A DNA stretch of 64,000 nucleotides from Cellulomonas sp. URHE0023. GTDB lineage: Bacteria; Actinomycetota; Actinomycetes; Actinomycetales; Cellulomonadaceae. The position numbers were made by a program, and so were the translations under genes. The notes under the pieces were generated by a model, which worked only from the letters and a program-made list of their open reading frames with translations, did not search any database and was not told the DNA's origin. Positions 7,334 to 16,255 of this stretch are shown here, piece after piece; within the stretch, counting starts at the first letter, position 1, and each line of letters opens with the position of its first letter. Where the stretch lies: NCBI RefSeq assembly GCF_000688475.1, contig NZ_JIAN01000010.1, positions 124,001 to 188,000 on the forward strand, written 5' to 3'.

Positions 7334-8554
7334 ATGACAGACCTGATCCAGCCGCCCGGGCGCGTACCTGGTCCGGCCGCGCGCAAGGTCGCGGGCGCCC
7401 GACGCAACCCGAGCGTGTACGGGAACGAGCAGACCGCACCGCGCTGGTTGCGGAACTCGGCAGGCGTGTCATGGCGACTCCTGGTCGTCCTCGCGATGGT
7501 CTACGTGGTCGTCTTCGTGCTGGCGAAGGTCCAGCTGCTGTTCATCGCGCTGTTCATCGCGTTCGTGTTCACCGCGGTCCTGCGCCCGATCGTCGACTTC
7601 CTGTCGAGGTTCCTCCCCCGAGGTCTGTCGACCGCCCTGGCGATCTTCGGTGGCTTCTTCGTCTTCATCGGGCTGCTCGCGTACGTGGCCTACTCGGTGG
7701 CGGGACAGTGGACCGACCTCACGAAGCAGTTCGGCGACGGTCTGAACGAGATCACCGACTTCCTGGAGAGCGGCACGCTGCCGTTCACCATCACGGCCGA
7801 CCAGATCGCCGAGTGGATCAGCAACGGTCAGGCGTGGGTGCAGGACCACGCAGGTGACCTGGCCGGGCAGGCGGCCGCGGGAGCCGGCTCGGTGATCGAG
7901 GTGTTCACAGCCCTCGCCCTGGCGATCTTCTGCACGGTGTTCTTCCTGGCGCGGGGCCTGGACATGTGGACGTGGTTCCTCAACCAGCTCCCGACCCGCG
8001 TCCGAGGTACGTGGAAGACGGCCGCAGGAGCGGGCTGGTACACGTTCTCGGGGTACACGCGGGGCACGGTGTTCATCGCCCTCACCGACGGTCTGCTGGC
8101 GTTCATCCTGCTGCTGGTCCTGCACGTACCGCTGGCAGCGCCCCTGGCCGTCCTCGTGGTCATCGGCGCGTTCATCCCCCTGATCGGCGCCCCGCTCGCG
8201 ATGGTCATCGCAGCGATCGTCGCCCTGGCCGCGAACGGGTTCTGGTCGGCCGTGTTCGTCACCGTCGGCATCGCCGGCATCGGACAGCTCGAGGGGCACA
8301 TCTTCCAGCCGTTCATCATGGGCCGGCAGGTGCGGCTCCACCCGGTCGTCATCGCCCTGTCGGTCACGGCCGGAACGCTGACGGCGGGGATCCTCGGCGC
8401 GGTGATCGCCGTTCCCCTGGTCGCGGTGTGCTGGGCGATCTTCTCCCGGCTGCGCACCCTGGACCCACCCATGGAGCCGGAGGACGAGGACGAGGACGAG
8501 CCGTCGGACGCCGACGAGCTGATCGAGAGCGGCGAACCGGTCACCGACGCCTGA
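7334..8554 (+). CDS. AI-2E family transporter (PerM/YdiK-type membrane protein)
   Basis: A 406-aa polytopic membrane protein with about eight helices. The first pair starts near residue 50 (LLVVLAMVYVVVFVLAKVQL), then FIALFIAFVFTAVLRPIVDF. A hydrophilic region around residues 130-180 is followed by the conserved C-terminal block with PLAVLVVIGAFIPLIGAPLA, QLEGHIFQPFIMGRQVRLHP and an ILGAVIAVPLVAVC helix. These motifs define the AI-2E/PerM superfamily, whose members export autoinducer-2-like molecules or act as Na+/H+ antiporters; the substrate is unknown. The N- and C-termini are hydrophilic, and the C-terminal tail is very acidic (EPEDEDEDEPSDADE). The ATG at 7334 follows TAGGAG; it lies right after the tRNA promoter region but on the other strand. 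Confidence 0.85.
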   Translation: MTDLIQPPGRVPGPAARKVAGARRNPSVYGNEQTAPRWLRNSAGVSWRLLVVLAMVYVVVFVLAKVQLLFIALFIAFVFTAVLRPIVDFLSRFLPRGLSTALAIFGGFFVFIGLLAYVAYSVAGQWTDLTKQFGDGLNEITDFLESGTLPFTITADQIAEWISNGQAWVQDHAGDLAGQAAAGAGSVIEVFTALALAIFCTVFFLARGLDMWTWFLNQLPTRVRGTWKTAAGAGWYTFSGYTRGTVFIALTDGLLAFILLLVLHVPLAAPLAVLVVIGAFIPLIGAPLAMVIAAIVALAANGFWSAVFVTVGIAGIGQLEGHIFQPFIMGRQVRLHPVVIALSVTAGTLTAGILGAVIAVPLVAVCWAIFSRLRTLDPPMEPEDEDEDEPSDADELIESGEPVTDA

Positions 8555-8558
8555 GCGG

Positions 8559-11500
8559 TCACTGGAAGTCGCGTGAGCTCGTCCGGACGCGCAGCGACAT
8601 GGGCACCAGGTGCTCCGCGACCAGGTTGGTCGCCCCGTCGGAACGCTCCAGCCGCCCCCGCACCACCAGTGCGCGGGACGTGCGCGCCACCTTGCGGAAC
8701 CGTTGCCACAGACCTGCCGAGCAGATGATGTTGAGCAACCCCGTCTCGTCCTCCAGCGACAGGAACGTGATGCCTCCGGCCGTCCCAGGCCGCTGCCTGT
8801 GCGTGACGACGCCTGCGACGGCAACCCGCCGGCCGAGCTCGTGCGTGTACGCCTGCTCCACCCGCAGGACACCGGCGGCGTCCAGCCCGTCGCGCACGAA
8901 CTGCGTCGGGTAGGAGTCGACGGACACCCCTGTCGCCCAGACGTCCGCGGTGGCGACCTCGACGTCGCTCAGACCCGGCAGCGTCGGCGCGCTCACTCCG
9001 ACCGACACCCCGGGCAGCGTGTCCGGCCCCTCCTGCGCCAGCGCACCCGCCGCCCACAGGGCCTCCCGCCGCGTGACCCCCAGGCTGTCGAGCGCCCCGG
9101 ACGTTGCCAACGCCTCGAGCTGCGCGGTCGAGAGCTGGACGCGACGGACGAGCTGGCGCAGGTCGGCGAACGGGCCATGCGCCCGGCGTTCGTCGACCAC
9201 GCGCTGCGCGACGTCCTCCCCCACCGACCGCACCGACGAGAGCCCGAGCCGGACCGCGAGCGACCTCGGACGGTCCGACCCGGCACCGGTGCGCACCCCC
9301 GGCGCGGTGACCGGTCCTGTACCGCTGGGGGTGGGAGCCAGGAGCGGCTCCCCACCGGGTGGCGTGGGCGCCAGGCGCTCGACGCACGCCTGGACGTCCG
9401 AGAGCTGGATGTCCGGCCGGAGCACCTCCAGGCCGTGCCGACGCGCATCGGCGGCGAGCGACTGCGGCGAGTAGAACCCCATCGGCTGCGCCGCGAGGAG
9501 CCCCGCGTAGAACGCAGCCGGGTGGTACACCTTCAGCCACGCGCTGGCGTAGACGAGGAACGCGAACGAGTACGCGTGCGACTCAGGGAACCCGAAGTCC
9601 GCGAACGCCTTGAGCTTGTCGAAGATCTGCTGACCGGTGTCGGCGTCGATCCCGTGCCCGGCCATCCCCTGGAGCAACCGCCCTCTGAGCGCCTCCATCC
9701 GCTCGGTCGACCGCTTGGACCCCATGGCACGACGCAGCTGGTCCGCCTCGGCCGGCGTGAAGTCCGCGACGTCGATGGCCATCTGCATGAGCTGCTCCTG
9801 GAACAGCGGGACACCCTTGGTCTTGGCCAGCGACTTCTCGAGCAGCGGGTGCAGGTACGTGACCGGCTGCCTGCCGTGCGCGCGCTCGATGTACGGGTGC
9901 ACCGAGCCGCCCTGGATGGGGCCGGGCCGGATGAGGGCGACCTCGATGACGATGTCGTAGAACGTGCGCGGCTGCAGCCGCGGCAGCGTGCCCATCTGAG
10001 CGCGCGACTCCACCTGGAACACCCCCACCGTGTCGGCCGCGCTGAGCAGGTCGTACACCCGGACGTCCTCTGCAGGCAGCCCGTGCAGGTCGAGCTCCTT
10101 GCCCTCGTGCTCCTTCACGGACGTGAACCCGATGCGCAGTGCCGTGAGCATCCCGAGCCCCAGCAGGTCGAACTTCACCAGCCCGGCGTCCGCACAGTCC
10201 TCCTTGTCCCACTGCAGGACCGTGCGTCCCGGCATCCTCGCCCACTCGACGGGGCACACCTCGATCACCGGTCGGTCGCACATGACCATGCCGCCCGAGT
10301 GGATGCCCAGGTGCCGCGGGAGGCGCAGGAACCGGTCCGCCAGGTCGATGACCTGCTCGGGGATCTCGTCCAGGTCGCTCGCCGACGGCGGCAGGACCGC
10401 GGGGACCACGTCGTGCCCGTCCGCGGTGGCCAGCCCGGGCGTCTCCACCCCCTTCGGAGCCCGCAGGACGGAGGGTGGCTCCCACGTGTTGCCCCACATC
10501 GAGGCACGCGTGCGCCACCGCTCCTCGCGCGCGGTGACGACGGTGCCCGGTTGCTCGGGAAGCAGCCCGGTGTGGCCGACGTGCGGCCGGACGGACCGCA
10601 CCGGCGCAGAGGGTGGACCGACGGCCTGCGCCCGGGTGCTCGTGTGGGGCCGTTCCGGTGGGACCGGCGACGGTTCGGCAGGCGGACGCAGGCTCCCCCA
10701 GCGCTCGATCGACGACGCCCACGCGTCCTGCTGACCGGCGTCGTACCCGAGTGCACGGGCGGCGTCCCGGACAGCGGACCGCGGTCGGTAGGAGATGACG
10801 TTGGCCACCTGCGCGGCATGCGACCGGCCGTGCTTCTCGTAGACGTACTGGATGACCTCTTCCCGGCGTGCGGACTCGATGTCCACGTCGATGTCCGGTG
10901 GACCGTCGCGCTCCGGGGCGAGGAACCGCTCGAACAGCAGACCGTGCCGCACCGCGTCGACCGCGGTCACTCGCAGCGCGTAGCAGACCGCCGAGTTGGC
11001 CGCCGAACCTCGGCCCTGAGCCATGATCCCGTTGCGGCGGCAGAAGTCCACCAGGTCGTAGACCACCAGGAAGTAGCCAGGGAACCCGAGGTCCTCGATC
11101 ACCTGCAGCTCGTGAGCAAGCTGCGCGTACGCGCCGGGCACACGCTCCTCCTCCGGAGGTCCGTACAGCTCGAGAGCCCCCCGTCGTACCAGCTCGCGCA
11201 GCCACGTCGCCTCGGTGTGCCCGGGAGGAACCGGGTAGGGCGGCAGGTTCGGCGCGACGAGCGACAGGTCGAACGCGCACTCGTCGGCAAGGTCCGCCGC
11301 GGTACCGACCGCTGAGGGGTGCCGGCGGTGCAGCGCGAGCATCTCCGCGGGCGATCGCAGGTGCGCGCCCGGTCCCCCGGGAAGCCAGCCGTCCAGGTCC
11401 TCCAGCGACGACCGTGCGCGGACGGCTGCGAGCGCAGAGGCCAGATCGGCGTCGCTCGGGGTGGCGTAGTGGACGTTGCCGGTTGCGACGAGCGGGAGGC

Positions 11501-12221
11501 CGGCCGAGGCCGCGAGGTAGGCGAGGGCGTCGGCGCGCTCGGCGTCGTACGGGTCCCCGGCCGCTGTCGTCTCGACCGCCACGTTGTCCCGTCCGAACAG
11601 GGCGACGAGCCGGTCCAGCTCCTTGCGTGCGGCGTCGACGCCCGAGGCGCTGACGCCGGCGACCCCAGACGGGTCTCCGCCGGCGAGTGCTCGCCGGACC
11701 GATCCCTTGCGACATCCCGTGAGTACCAGCCACTGCCCCGCGGCCGCCTCGGCGAGCTCCTCGAGCCGGTAGTCGGCCGCACCCTTCTTTCCGGTGCGCA
11801 GGTGAGCCTCCGCGATCGCGCGGGACAGTGCGCGGTACCCGTCGGCGCCCCGCGCGAGCACCAGCAGGTGTGACGCACGTGGGTCCGGTACACCGGTCGG
11901 CAGATCCAGCACCGGCGGCCCCGGGGTAAGCCGGGTCTCCCTCGGGTGGCGACGACCGTCCGGTGCCGGCAGGTGCAGCTCGGCACCGAACACCGTGGGC
12001 AGCCCGACCGCCCGGGCGGCCTGCGCGAACCGGACCACGCCGTAGAGCCCGTCGTGGTCGGTGACCGCGAGCGCCCGCAGACCGAGCCTGGATGCCTCGG
12101 CTGCCAGCTCCTCGGGTTGGCTCGCCCCGTCCAGGAAGCTGAACGCCGAGTGCGCGTGGAGCTCGGCGTAGCGCAGCGACGCACTCCCGTGCTGCGTCTT
12201 CTCGGCCTTCGGGTCAGTCAT
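8559..12221 (-). CDS. dnaE2: Error-prone DNA polymerase III alpha subunit DnaE2
   Basis: A 1220-aa C-family polymerase of the translesion (ImuC) branch. It opens with the PHP domain (RYAELHAHSAFSFLDGAS) and contains the palm motif PDIDVDIESARREEVIQYVY with the catalytic Asp pair. Then come RHLGIHSGGMVMCDRP, KFDLLGLGMLTALRI and a C-terminal OB-fold (VAVAGVVTHRQRPGT, ITFLSLEDETGLLNII). DnaE2 lacks the C-terminal tail that replicative DnaE1 uses, and that tail is absent here too. The ATG at 12221 overlaps the imuB stop by 8 nt, so the longer upstream open frame is rejected. Residues about 507-612 are a Pro/Arg-rich, low-complexity insertion between the finger and thumb-linked segments that is not in the usual family length. 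It is last in the SOS-controlled imuA-imuB-dnaE2 operon. Confidence 0.93.
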   Translation of the reverse strand: MTDPKAEKTQHGSASLRYAELHAHSAFSFLDGASQPEELAAEASRLGLRALAVTDHDGLYGVVRFAQAARAVGLPTVFGAELHLPAPDGRRHPRETRLTPGPPVLDLPTGVPDPRASHLLVLARGADGYRALSRAIAEAHLRTGKKGAADYRLEELAEAAAGQWLVLTGCRKGSVRRALAGGDPSGVAGVSASGVDAARKELDRLVALFGRDNVAVETTAAGDPYDAERADALAYLAASAGLPLVATGNVHYATPSDADLASALAAVRARSSLEDLDGWLPGGPGAHLRSPAEMLALHRRHPSAVGTAADLADECAFDLSLVAPNLPPYPVPPGHTEATWLRELVRRGALELYGPPEEERVPGAYAQLAHELQVIEDLGFPGYFLVVYDLVDFCRRNGIMAQGRGSAANSAVCYALRVTAVDAVRHGLLFERFLAPERDGPPDIDVDIESARREEVIQYVYEKHGRSHAAQVANVISYRPRSAVRDAARALGYDAGQQDAWASSIERWGSLRPPAEPSPVPPERPHTSTRAQAVGPPSAPVRSVRPHVGHTGLLPEQPGTVVTAREERWRTRASMWGNTWEPPSVLRAPKGVETPGLATADGHDVVPAVLPPSASDLDEIPEQVIDLADRFLRLPRHLGIHSGGMVMCDRPVIEVCPVEWARMPGRTVLQWDKEDCADAGLVKFDLLGLGMLTALRIGFTSVKEHEGKELDLHGLPAEDVRVYDLLSAADTVGVFQVESRAQMGTLPRLQPRTFYDIVIEVALIRPGPIQGGSVHPYIERAHGRQPVTYLHPLLEKSLAKTKGVPLFQEQLMQMAIDVADFTPAEADQLRRAMGSKRSTERMEALRGRLLQGMAGHGIDADTGQQIFDKLKAFADFGFPESHAYSFAFLVYASAWLKVYHPAAFYAGLLAAQPMGFYSPQSLAADARRHGLEVLRPDIQLSDVQACVERLAPTPPGGEPLLAPTPSGTGPVTAPGVRTGAGSDRPRSLAVRLGLSSVRSVGEDVAQRVVDERRAHGPFADLRQLVRRVQLSTAQLEALATSGALDSLGVTRREALWAAGALAQEGPDTLPGVSVGVSAPTLPGLSDVEVATADVWATGVSVDSYPTQFVRDGLDAAGVLRVEQAYTHELGRRVAVAGVVTHRQRPGTAGGITFLSLEDETGLLNIICSAGLWQRFRKVARTSRALVVRGRLERSDGATNLVAEHLVPMSLRVRTSSRDFQ

Positions 12222-14040
12222 ACGTCGCCTCGCACGTCCACCCCGTCGCCGTGCAGGCCAGGAGCACGGCACGACCGTCATCGAACGTCACCTGCAGGTG
12301 CGCGCGCAGCCCTGGGCGGTCGTCTGTCCACCACCGTTCGCTCAGCAGCCACGGCCCAGCCCACCCGACGACGGACCGCACCTCGTCACCGGCCGCCTGG
12401 GCGACGTTGCGCCGACGCTGGCGCACCTTCCGACCTCCGACGGAGTACCCGTCCGCGCGCACACCACGACCGGAGGCACTCTCGAGACCCTCGTCGTCCT
12501 CCCGCGGTAGCCAGCGCACCCATGCGGGCTCCCCGGTCGTCCCCGTGCGCACGTCGAGCTGCACGGGCATCCCCAGGGCATCGCGGACCTCGACGCGCTC
12601 GGGCGGATCGAGCACCGTCGCCGGTGCGGGGTCGGGCAGGCGCCCCGGCCAGGGTCGGTCCAACGGTCGCGCCGGCTCGGTCTGCTCACCCCACGACCGC
12701 AGGTGCACCTGGTCGCGGACGTCACGACCTCCCTGCAACGTCGCCACGAGGATCCCTGCACCACCGACGATCCCCTGCACCCTGTCGAGGGCTCGGTGGG
12801 CACGAAGGTCACCACCTGACGGTCCGCCCCAGAGCCGCCCTTGCTCGGCACCCGCCGGAGCGACGTCCAGGGCGCTGACCGCGAGGTGCACGAGCGTGAC
12901 GGGACGCGAGTCGTCGGGCCACGGGTCCACGGGCAGGTCGTCGTGCGCCCATGGGTCCTTGCCCGAGGCGACGGCGGCCCGAGCACCTGCGGAGCGTGCG
13001 CGTGCCGCCGGGTCGTCCAGGGAACGCCCGCGTGCTGTCTCGACCGCGGTCGTGGCCAGCCAGCCCTCCAGCTGCCAGCGGATCCGGTCGGTGATGCGTG
13101 CGGGCGTCAGGCCGCCCCAGCCGCCGAGGTCGGTGCGCCAGGTCCTGACCAGGTCCTCGCCCTCGTCGGTGCGCGCGGCGATCTGCAGGCGTCCGCAGGT
13201 CACGGAGTGCTGCACCAGCAGCTCGTGCAGCTCCTCGGCCAGCCGCCGACCGGCGAAGGTCGCCGAGTCGACCCGGTCGAGCGGAGGGTCGAGCTCCGTG
13301 GACACCTCGAGGTCCGCCTCAGGACGACGCCGGGCGGGAGGCCGCTCGTCGTCGCCGCGCGCGAGCAGCTGCGCCCAGGCACCCAGGCGACCGAACCGGG
13401 CGTGCACGTCTGTGGGCGGCAGAGCAGCGAGCTGCCCGAGGGTGCGCAGCCCGAGCCGGTGCAGCAGGTCCACCAGGTCCGCGACCGCGGCCGCCGCCTC
13501 GTCGGTGACCGCAGCGTGCACCAGCTCGGTGACACCGTGCCGGGCGAGGTAGGCGGGCGACCCACCGGACGGCACCACGGACCCCGATCGGGTGGCCAGG
13601 ACCGCGGCGAGCAGCCCGTCGGCCGTGCCGACCGCACACTCGTGCCCCGACCTGGTGGCGACCGCGTCGACCAGCAGCTCCGCGAGCACCTCCTCGGACC
13701 CGTGGTACCGGCTCGCGCCACCCGCGGGCAGCAGGAGCATCCCTGCGCGCACCACCTCGATGCCCGCCACGACGGTCTCCGCGGCGGCAGCGACAGGCTC
13801 GAACATGCGCACGTCGCGAGTGTCGTCGGCGGGCAGCAGGACCAGCTCGGGGCAGACCCCTTGCGCCTGCCGACGCCGCATCCCCCGCCGCACACCCTCG
13901 GCTCGTGCCACGGCGGACACTGCGGTGAGCCGCTGCCCGTCGTGGACCGCCGTGGGCAGGTGAGCGGGCACACCGTCGGTGGCAGCCGCGGCCACCACCG
14001 GCCAGTCAGGGACCCACAGCACCGTGGTCCGCGTACTCAT
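12214..14040 (-). CDS. imuB: ImuB, inactive Y-family polymerase-like mutasome subunit
   Basis: A 608-aa Y-family homologue. The start TTVLWVPDWPVVAAA takes the place of the palm strand that in active Pol IV holds a catalytic Asp, and the usual SxDE motif in the second palm segment is also missing. Recognisable parts are RRGMRRRQAQGVCPEL, a thumb helix-hairpin-helix (LLHRLGLRTLGQLAALPPTD) and a little-finger region after residue 230. The C-terminal third carries the region that in mycobacteria binds DnaE2 and the beta clamp; I do not see an obvious short clamp motif. It acts as the adaptor that brings DnaE2 to lesions. The gene starts inside the end of imuA (4-nt overlap) and ends inside dnaE2. 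Confidence 0.88.
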   Translation of the reverse strand: MSTRTTVLWVPDWPVVAAAATDGVPAHLPTAVHDGQRLTAVSAVARAEGVRRGMRRRQAQGVCPELVLLPADDTRDVRMFEPVAAAAETVVAGIEVVRAGMLLLPAGGASRYHGSEEVLAELLVDAVATRSGHECAVGTADGLLAAVLATRSGSVVPSGGSPAYLARHGVTELVHAAVTDEAAAAVADLVDLLHRLGLRTLGQLAALPPTDVHARFGRLGAWAQLLARGDDERPPARRRPEADLEVSTELDPPLDRVDSATFAGRRLAEELHELLVQHSVTCGRLQIAARTDEGEDLVRTWRTDLGGWGGLTPARITDRIRWQLEGWLATTAVETARGRSLDDPAARARSAGARAAVASGKDPWAHDDLPVDPWPDDSRPVTLVHLAVSALDVAPAGAEQGRLWGGPSGGDLRAHRALDRVQGIVGGAGILVATLQGGRDVRDQVHLRSWGEQTEPARPLDRPWPGRLPDPAPATVLDPPERVEVRDALGMPVQLDVRTGTTGEPAWVRWLPREDDEGLESASGRGVRADGYSVGGRKVRQRRRNVAQAAGDEVRSVVGWAGPWLLSERWWTDDRPGLRAHLQVTFDDGRAVLLACTATGWTCEATYD

Positions 14041-14816
14041 CCGACGAGCCTCAGTCCCGTCAGCGGTGCGGTGGGGGCGGCGACCGGTTCAGCACCCAAG
14101 GGCAGGGTCAGGTCGAGCGACTGCGGCACAGCGGCGCTTCCCCGGCCGGTGCGCGCGACCCGGATCTCGTGGGTCCGCAGCCGTCCCTCGCCCGAGTCCA
14201 CCCCGGTCCACCGTCCATGCTGCACCGTGAGCACCACACCGGCACCGGACCAGTCGGCGGTGGACAGCAGCACGGAACCCCGGTCGCGCGCACGCGCGGA
14301 CAGACGCCTACGGTCGGCGTCGGTGAGCGCGACCTGCGGTCCGACGATCACCACGTCCACCCCGTCGAGCAGCGCCGCGATCACGGTCGGCGACTCGAGC
14401 CCGGGCCGCGGCACCACGGCCAGCCGGTCCAGCGACACCCCCGCCTGCGCCGCGGCGAGCAGCCCGATGGTGGGCTGCCCGACCACAGCGGCCCACGCCC
14501 CACCGGCACACGCGTGCGCGAGCATGGTGAGCACGAGCGAGGTGGAGCCGCTCACGACGGTCGTCGCGCCACGGCGCAGCCCCTCCGGCAGGAGCGGGAC
14601 GAGCGCCGGAGGCACCGCCATGGGTGGCCGTTCGGTGGTGAGGATCCCGGCGGTGACGACCGGATCCGCCTCGGCGGGTACCAGCGCCACGACGGGAGCC
14701 TCAGGCCGGTCACCGATCGGCAGCACGCTGCGTGCGCCGGTCCGTTCCTCGGCGCGCGCGAGGGCCGCGCGAGCAAGCCTGACCCGGTCCTCGCGGCTCA
14801 GAGTTCCGGCGGTCAT
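14037..14816 (-). CDS. imuA: ImuA-like protein of the mutasome operon (RecA-like fold)
   Basis: A 259-aa protein at the head of the imuA-imuB-dnaE2 operon. It shows a RecA/SulA-like core: VVSGSTSLVLTMLAHACAGG in place of a Walker A loop (no intact GKT), a WAAVVGQPTIGLLAAAQAGV strand and a VDVVIVGPQVALTDADRRRL segment. Homologues called ImuA or ImuA' interact with ImuB and RecA. The ATG at 14816 is chosen because GGGAGGT lies 4 nt upstream on the minus strand; an ATG at 14888 would make 24 more residues with no good ribosome binding site. The perfect LexA box ends about 97 bp upstream of the chosen start. Confidence 0.75.
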   Translation of the reverse strand: MTAGTLSREDRVRLARAALARAEERTGARSVLPIGDRPEAPVVALVPAEADPVVTAGILTTERPPMAVPPALVPLLPEGLRRGATTVVSGSTSLVLTMLAHACAGGAWAAVVGQPTIGLLAAAQAGVSLDRLAVVPRPGLESPTVIAALLDGVDVVIVGPQVALTDADRRRLSARARDRGSVLLSTADWSGAGVVLTVQHGRWTGVDSGEGRLRTHEIRVARTGRGSAAVPQSLDLTLPLGAEPVAAPTAPLTGLRLVG

Positions 14817-14912
14817 GCGCACCTCCCTCGTCACGATGCAGTTGGCGATCCAGTTGGCCATGTCGGCGGGTCGACGTCGTTGGTCCATGTAGCTCGCCCA
14901 TCGACACAGTCA

Positions 14913-14928
14913 TCGAACATCTGTTCGA
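14913..14928 (-). promoter_or_regulatory. LexA (SOS) box upstream of imuA-imuB-dnaE2
   Basis: TCGAACATCTGTTCGA is an exact match to the actinobacterial LexA consensus TCGAAC-N4-GTTCGA. It lies just upstream of the mutasome operon, so the operon should be induced by DNA damage. The plus-strand membrane protein gene starts 112 bp on the other side and may or may not share it. Confidence 0.9.
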
Positions 14929-15039
14929 AGTATCTCAGTACACGCTGACATCCACGACACTGTCAATCCGCCGATGGACCACTCGGGGGATGTACGTTTT
15001 CGCGACCGGCAGCGTCGCCGGCAGGCCAGAAGGGCAGTC

Positions 15040-15705
15040 ATGGGAGTCGTCGTCGGGGTCTACCGCCTCGCACTGGCAGCGGTCACGTTCGTCGCACTGT
15101 TCTGGTCGCCGAGCGACGGACTCGGGTTCGACCTGCAGGACTACGTCTACTTCACCAACCAGTCGAACCTGCTGCTCGCAGCGGTCATGCTCTGGGGTGG
15201 CGTCGCGGTCCTCGCCCGCCGGCCGGAGCCGCAACCGTGGCTGTGGGGCGCCGTCACCCTCTTCATCCTGATCACCGGGCTCGTCTCGTACCTGATCCTC
15301 GACCCTGCCCCGCCCGGCGAGGAGATCATCACGCTCGGGCTCACGCACGACCAGCTGGTGCACCGGCTGACACCGATCGCCGCGTTCGTGCACTTCCTGC
15401 TGATGGTCCCCCACCGCCGGCTCCACATCCGGACGGCCGCCCTGTGGCTCACCTACCCGGTCGCCTACTGCGCGTTCAGCACGACCCGCGGCGAGATCAG
15501 CCCTGGGAGCGCCTACCCCTACGGGTTCGTCGACGTCTCCGAGCTCGGCTACGGCGGGCTGCTGAAGAACGTCGTGATCTATGCCATCGGTTTCTTCGTG
15601 CTCGGCCTAGCCCTCGTCGGGATCGACCGACTGCTTCCGGCACGGGCCCTGGTCGGCCGCCGCGAGCCGGAGACGACGCGCACGGAGGTGCATGCCGCGA
15701 CATGA
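15040..15705 (+). CDS. Pr6Pr family integral membrane protein
   Basis: A 221-aa protein with about six transmembrane helices. The first helix (YRLALAAVTFVALFW) is followed by the family hallmark segment DYVYFTNQSNLLLAAVMLWG. Then come a helix ending TGLVSYLILD, the HDQLVHRLTPIAAFVHFLL segment with its conserved His residues, and the last helix IGFFVLGLALVGIDRLLP. This is the Pr6Pr (FAR-17a/AIG1-like) pattern. Eukaryotic FAR-17a/AIG1 relatives hydrolyse fatty acid esters of hydroxy fatty acids; the bacterial role is unknown. The ATG at 15040 is internal to a longer open frame; it was chosen because the helix starts right after it. It is followed 7 bp later by the PEBP gene. Confidence 0.75.
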   Translation: MGVVVGVYRLALAAVTFVALFWSPSDGLGFDLQDYVYFTNQSNLLLAAVMLWGGVAVLARRPEPQPWLWGAVTLFILITGLVSYLILDPAPPGEEIITLGLTHDQLVHRLTPIAAFVHFLLMVPHRRLHIRTAALWLTYPVAYCAFSTTRGEISPGSAYPYGFVDVSELGYGGLLKNVVIYAIGFFVLGLALVGIDRLLPARALVGRREPETTRTEVHAAT

Positions 15706-15712
15706 TGGCGCC

Positions 15713-16255
15713 ATGGCCGCGAACCTCACCCGCCCCGTCGCCCCGGATCCTTACTCGCTCCTGCCGAAGGTGCCCGACTTCTCGCTGACCAGCGAGGACA
15801 TCGCCCACGGCGAGCCCGTGCCCGACGTCCACACCAACACGGGCGACGACCGCAACGTGTCGCCGCAGCTGTCCTGGTCAGGGTTCCCGCAGAGCACGAA
15901 GTCGTTCCTGGTGAGCTGCTTCGACCCCGACGCTCCCGGTCCGGCGGGCTGGTGGCACTGGACTCTGGCGGACGTCCCCGCAGACGTCACCTCGCTCGAC
16001 CGCGGTGCCGGCAACCCGGACGGCTCAGGCCTTCCGCCAGGCGCCGTCCAGCTCAGGGGCGACGACGGTGTCGCAGGCTACGTCGGGGCCGCCCCTCCCC
16101 CCGGCGACCAGGTGCACCGCTACTTCTTCGTCGTGCACGCGCTCGACACCGGCTCGCTCGGGCTGTCGCCGGACACCATGCCCGGAGCCGCCAACACCGC
16201 GGTCACCTTCCACACGCTCGCGCGCGCGATCCTCGTCGGGACCTATCAGCGATGA
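15713..16255 (+). CDS. YbhB/YbcL family protein (PEBP, Raf kinase inhibitor-like)
   Basis: A 180-aa phosphatidylethanolamine-binding fold. Key family motifs are present: FDPDAPGPAGWWHWTLADVP (the DPDxP anion-binding motif) and GAAPPPGDQVHRYFFVVHAL (the GxxPPxGxHRY motif). No signal peptide is seen, so it is cytosolic. The bacterial members have no settled function. The ATG at 15713 fits the family; an earlier ATG at 15692 would add seven residues that overlap the previous gene. Its stop overlaps the next ATG (ATGA at 16252-16255), so it is cotranslated with the YbaK-like gene. Confidence 0.85.
   Translation: MAANLTRPVAPDPYSLLPKVPDFSLTSEDIAHGEPVPDVHTNTGDDRNVSPQLSWSGFPQSTKSFLVSCFDPDAPGPAGWWHWTLADVPADVTSLDRGAGNPDGSGLPPGAVQLRGDDGVAGYVGAAPPPGDQVHRYFFVVHALDTGSLGLSPDTMPGAANTAVTFHTLARAILVGTYQR

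Noticed and set aside
8610..11315. 901-residue open frame opposite dnaE2
   Set aside because: A shadow of the DnaE2 frame; His/Arg/Gln-rich sequence with no motif, while DnaE2 motifs fill the other strand.
12222..12281. Longer N-terminus of DnaE2 starting at 12281
   Set aside because: The extra 20 residues are Arg-rich, lie in imuB and precede the typical start; the ATG at 12221 is coupled to the imuB stop.
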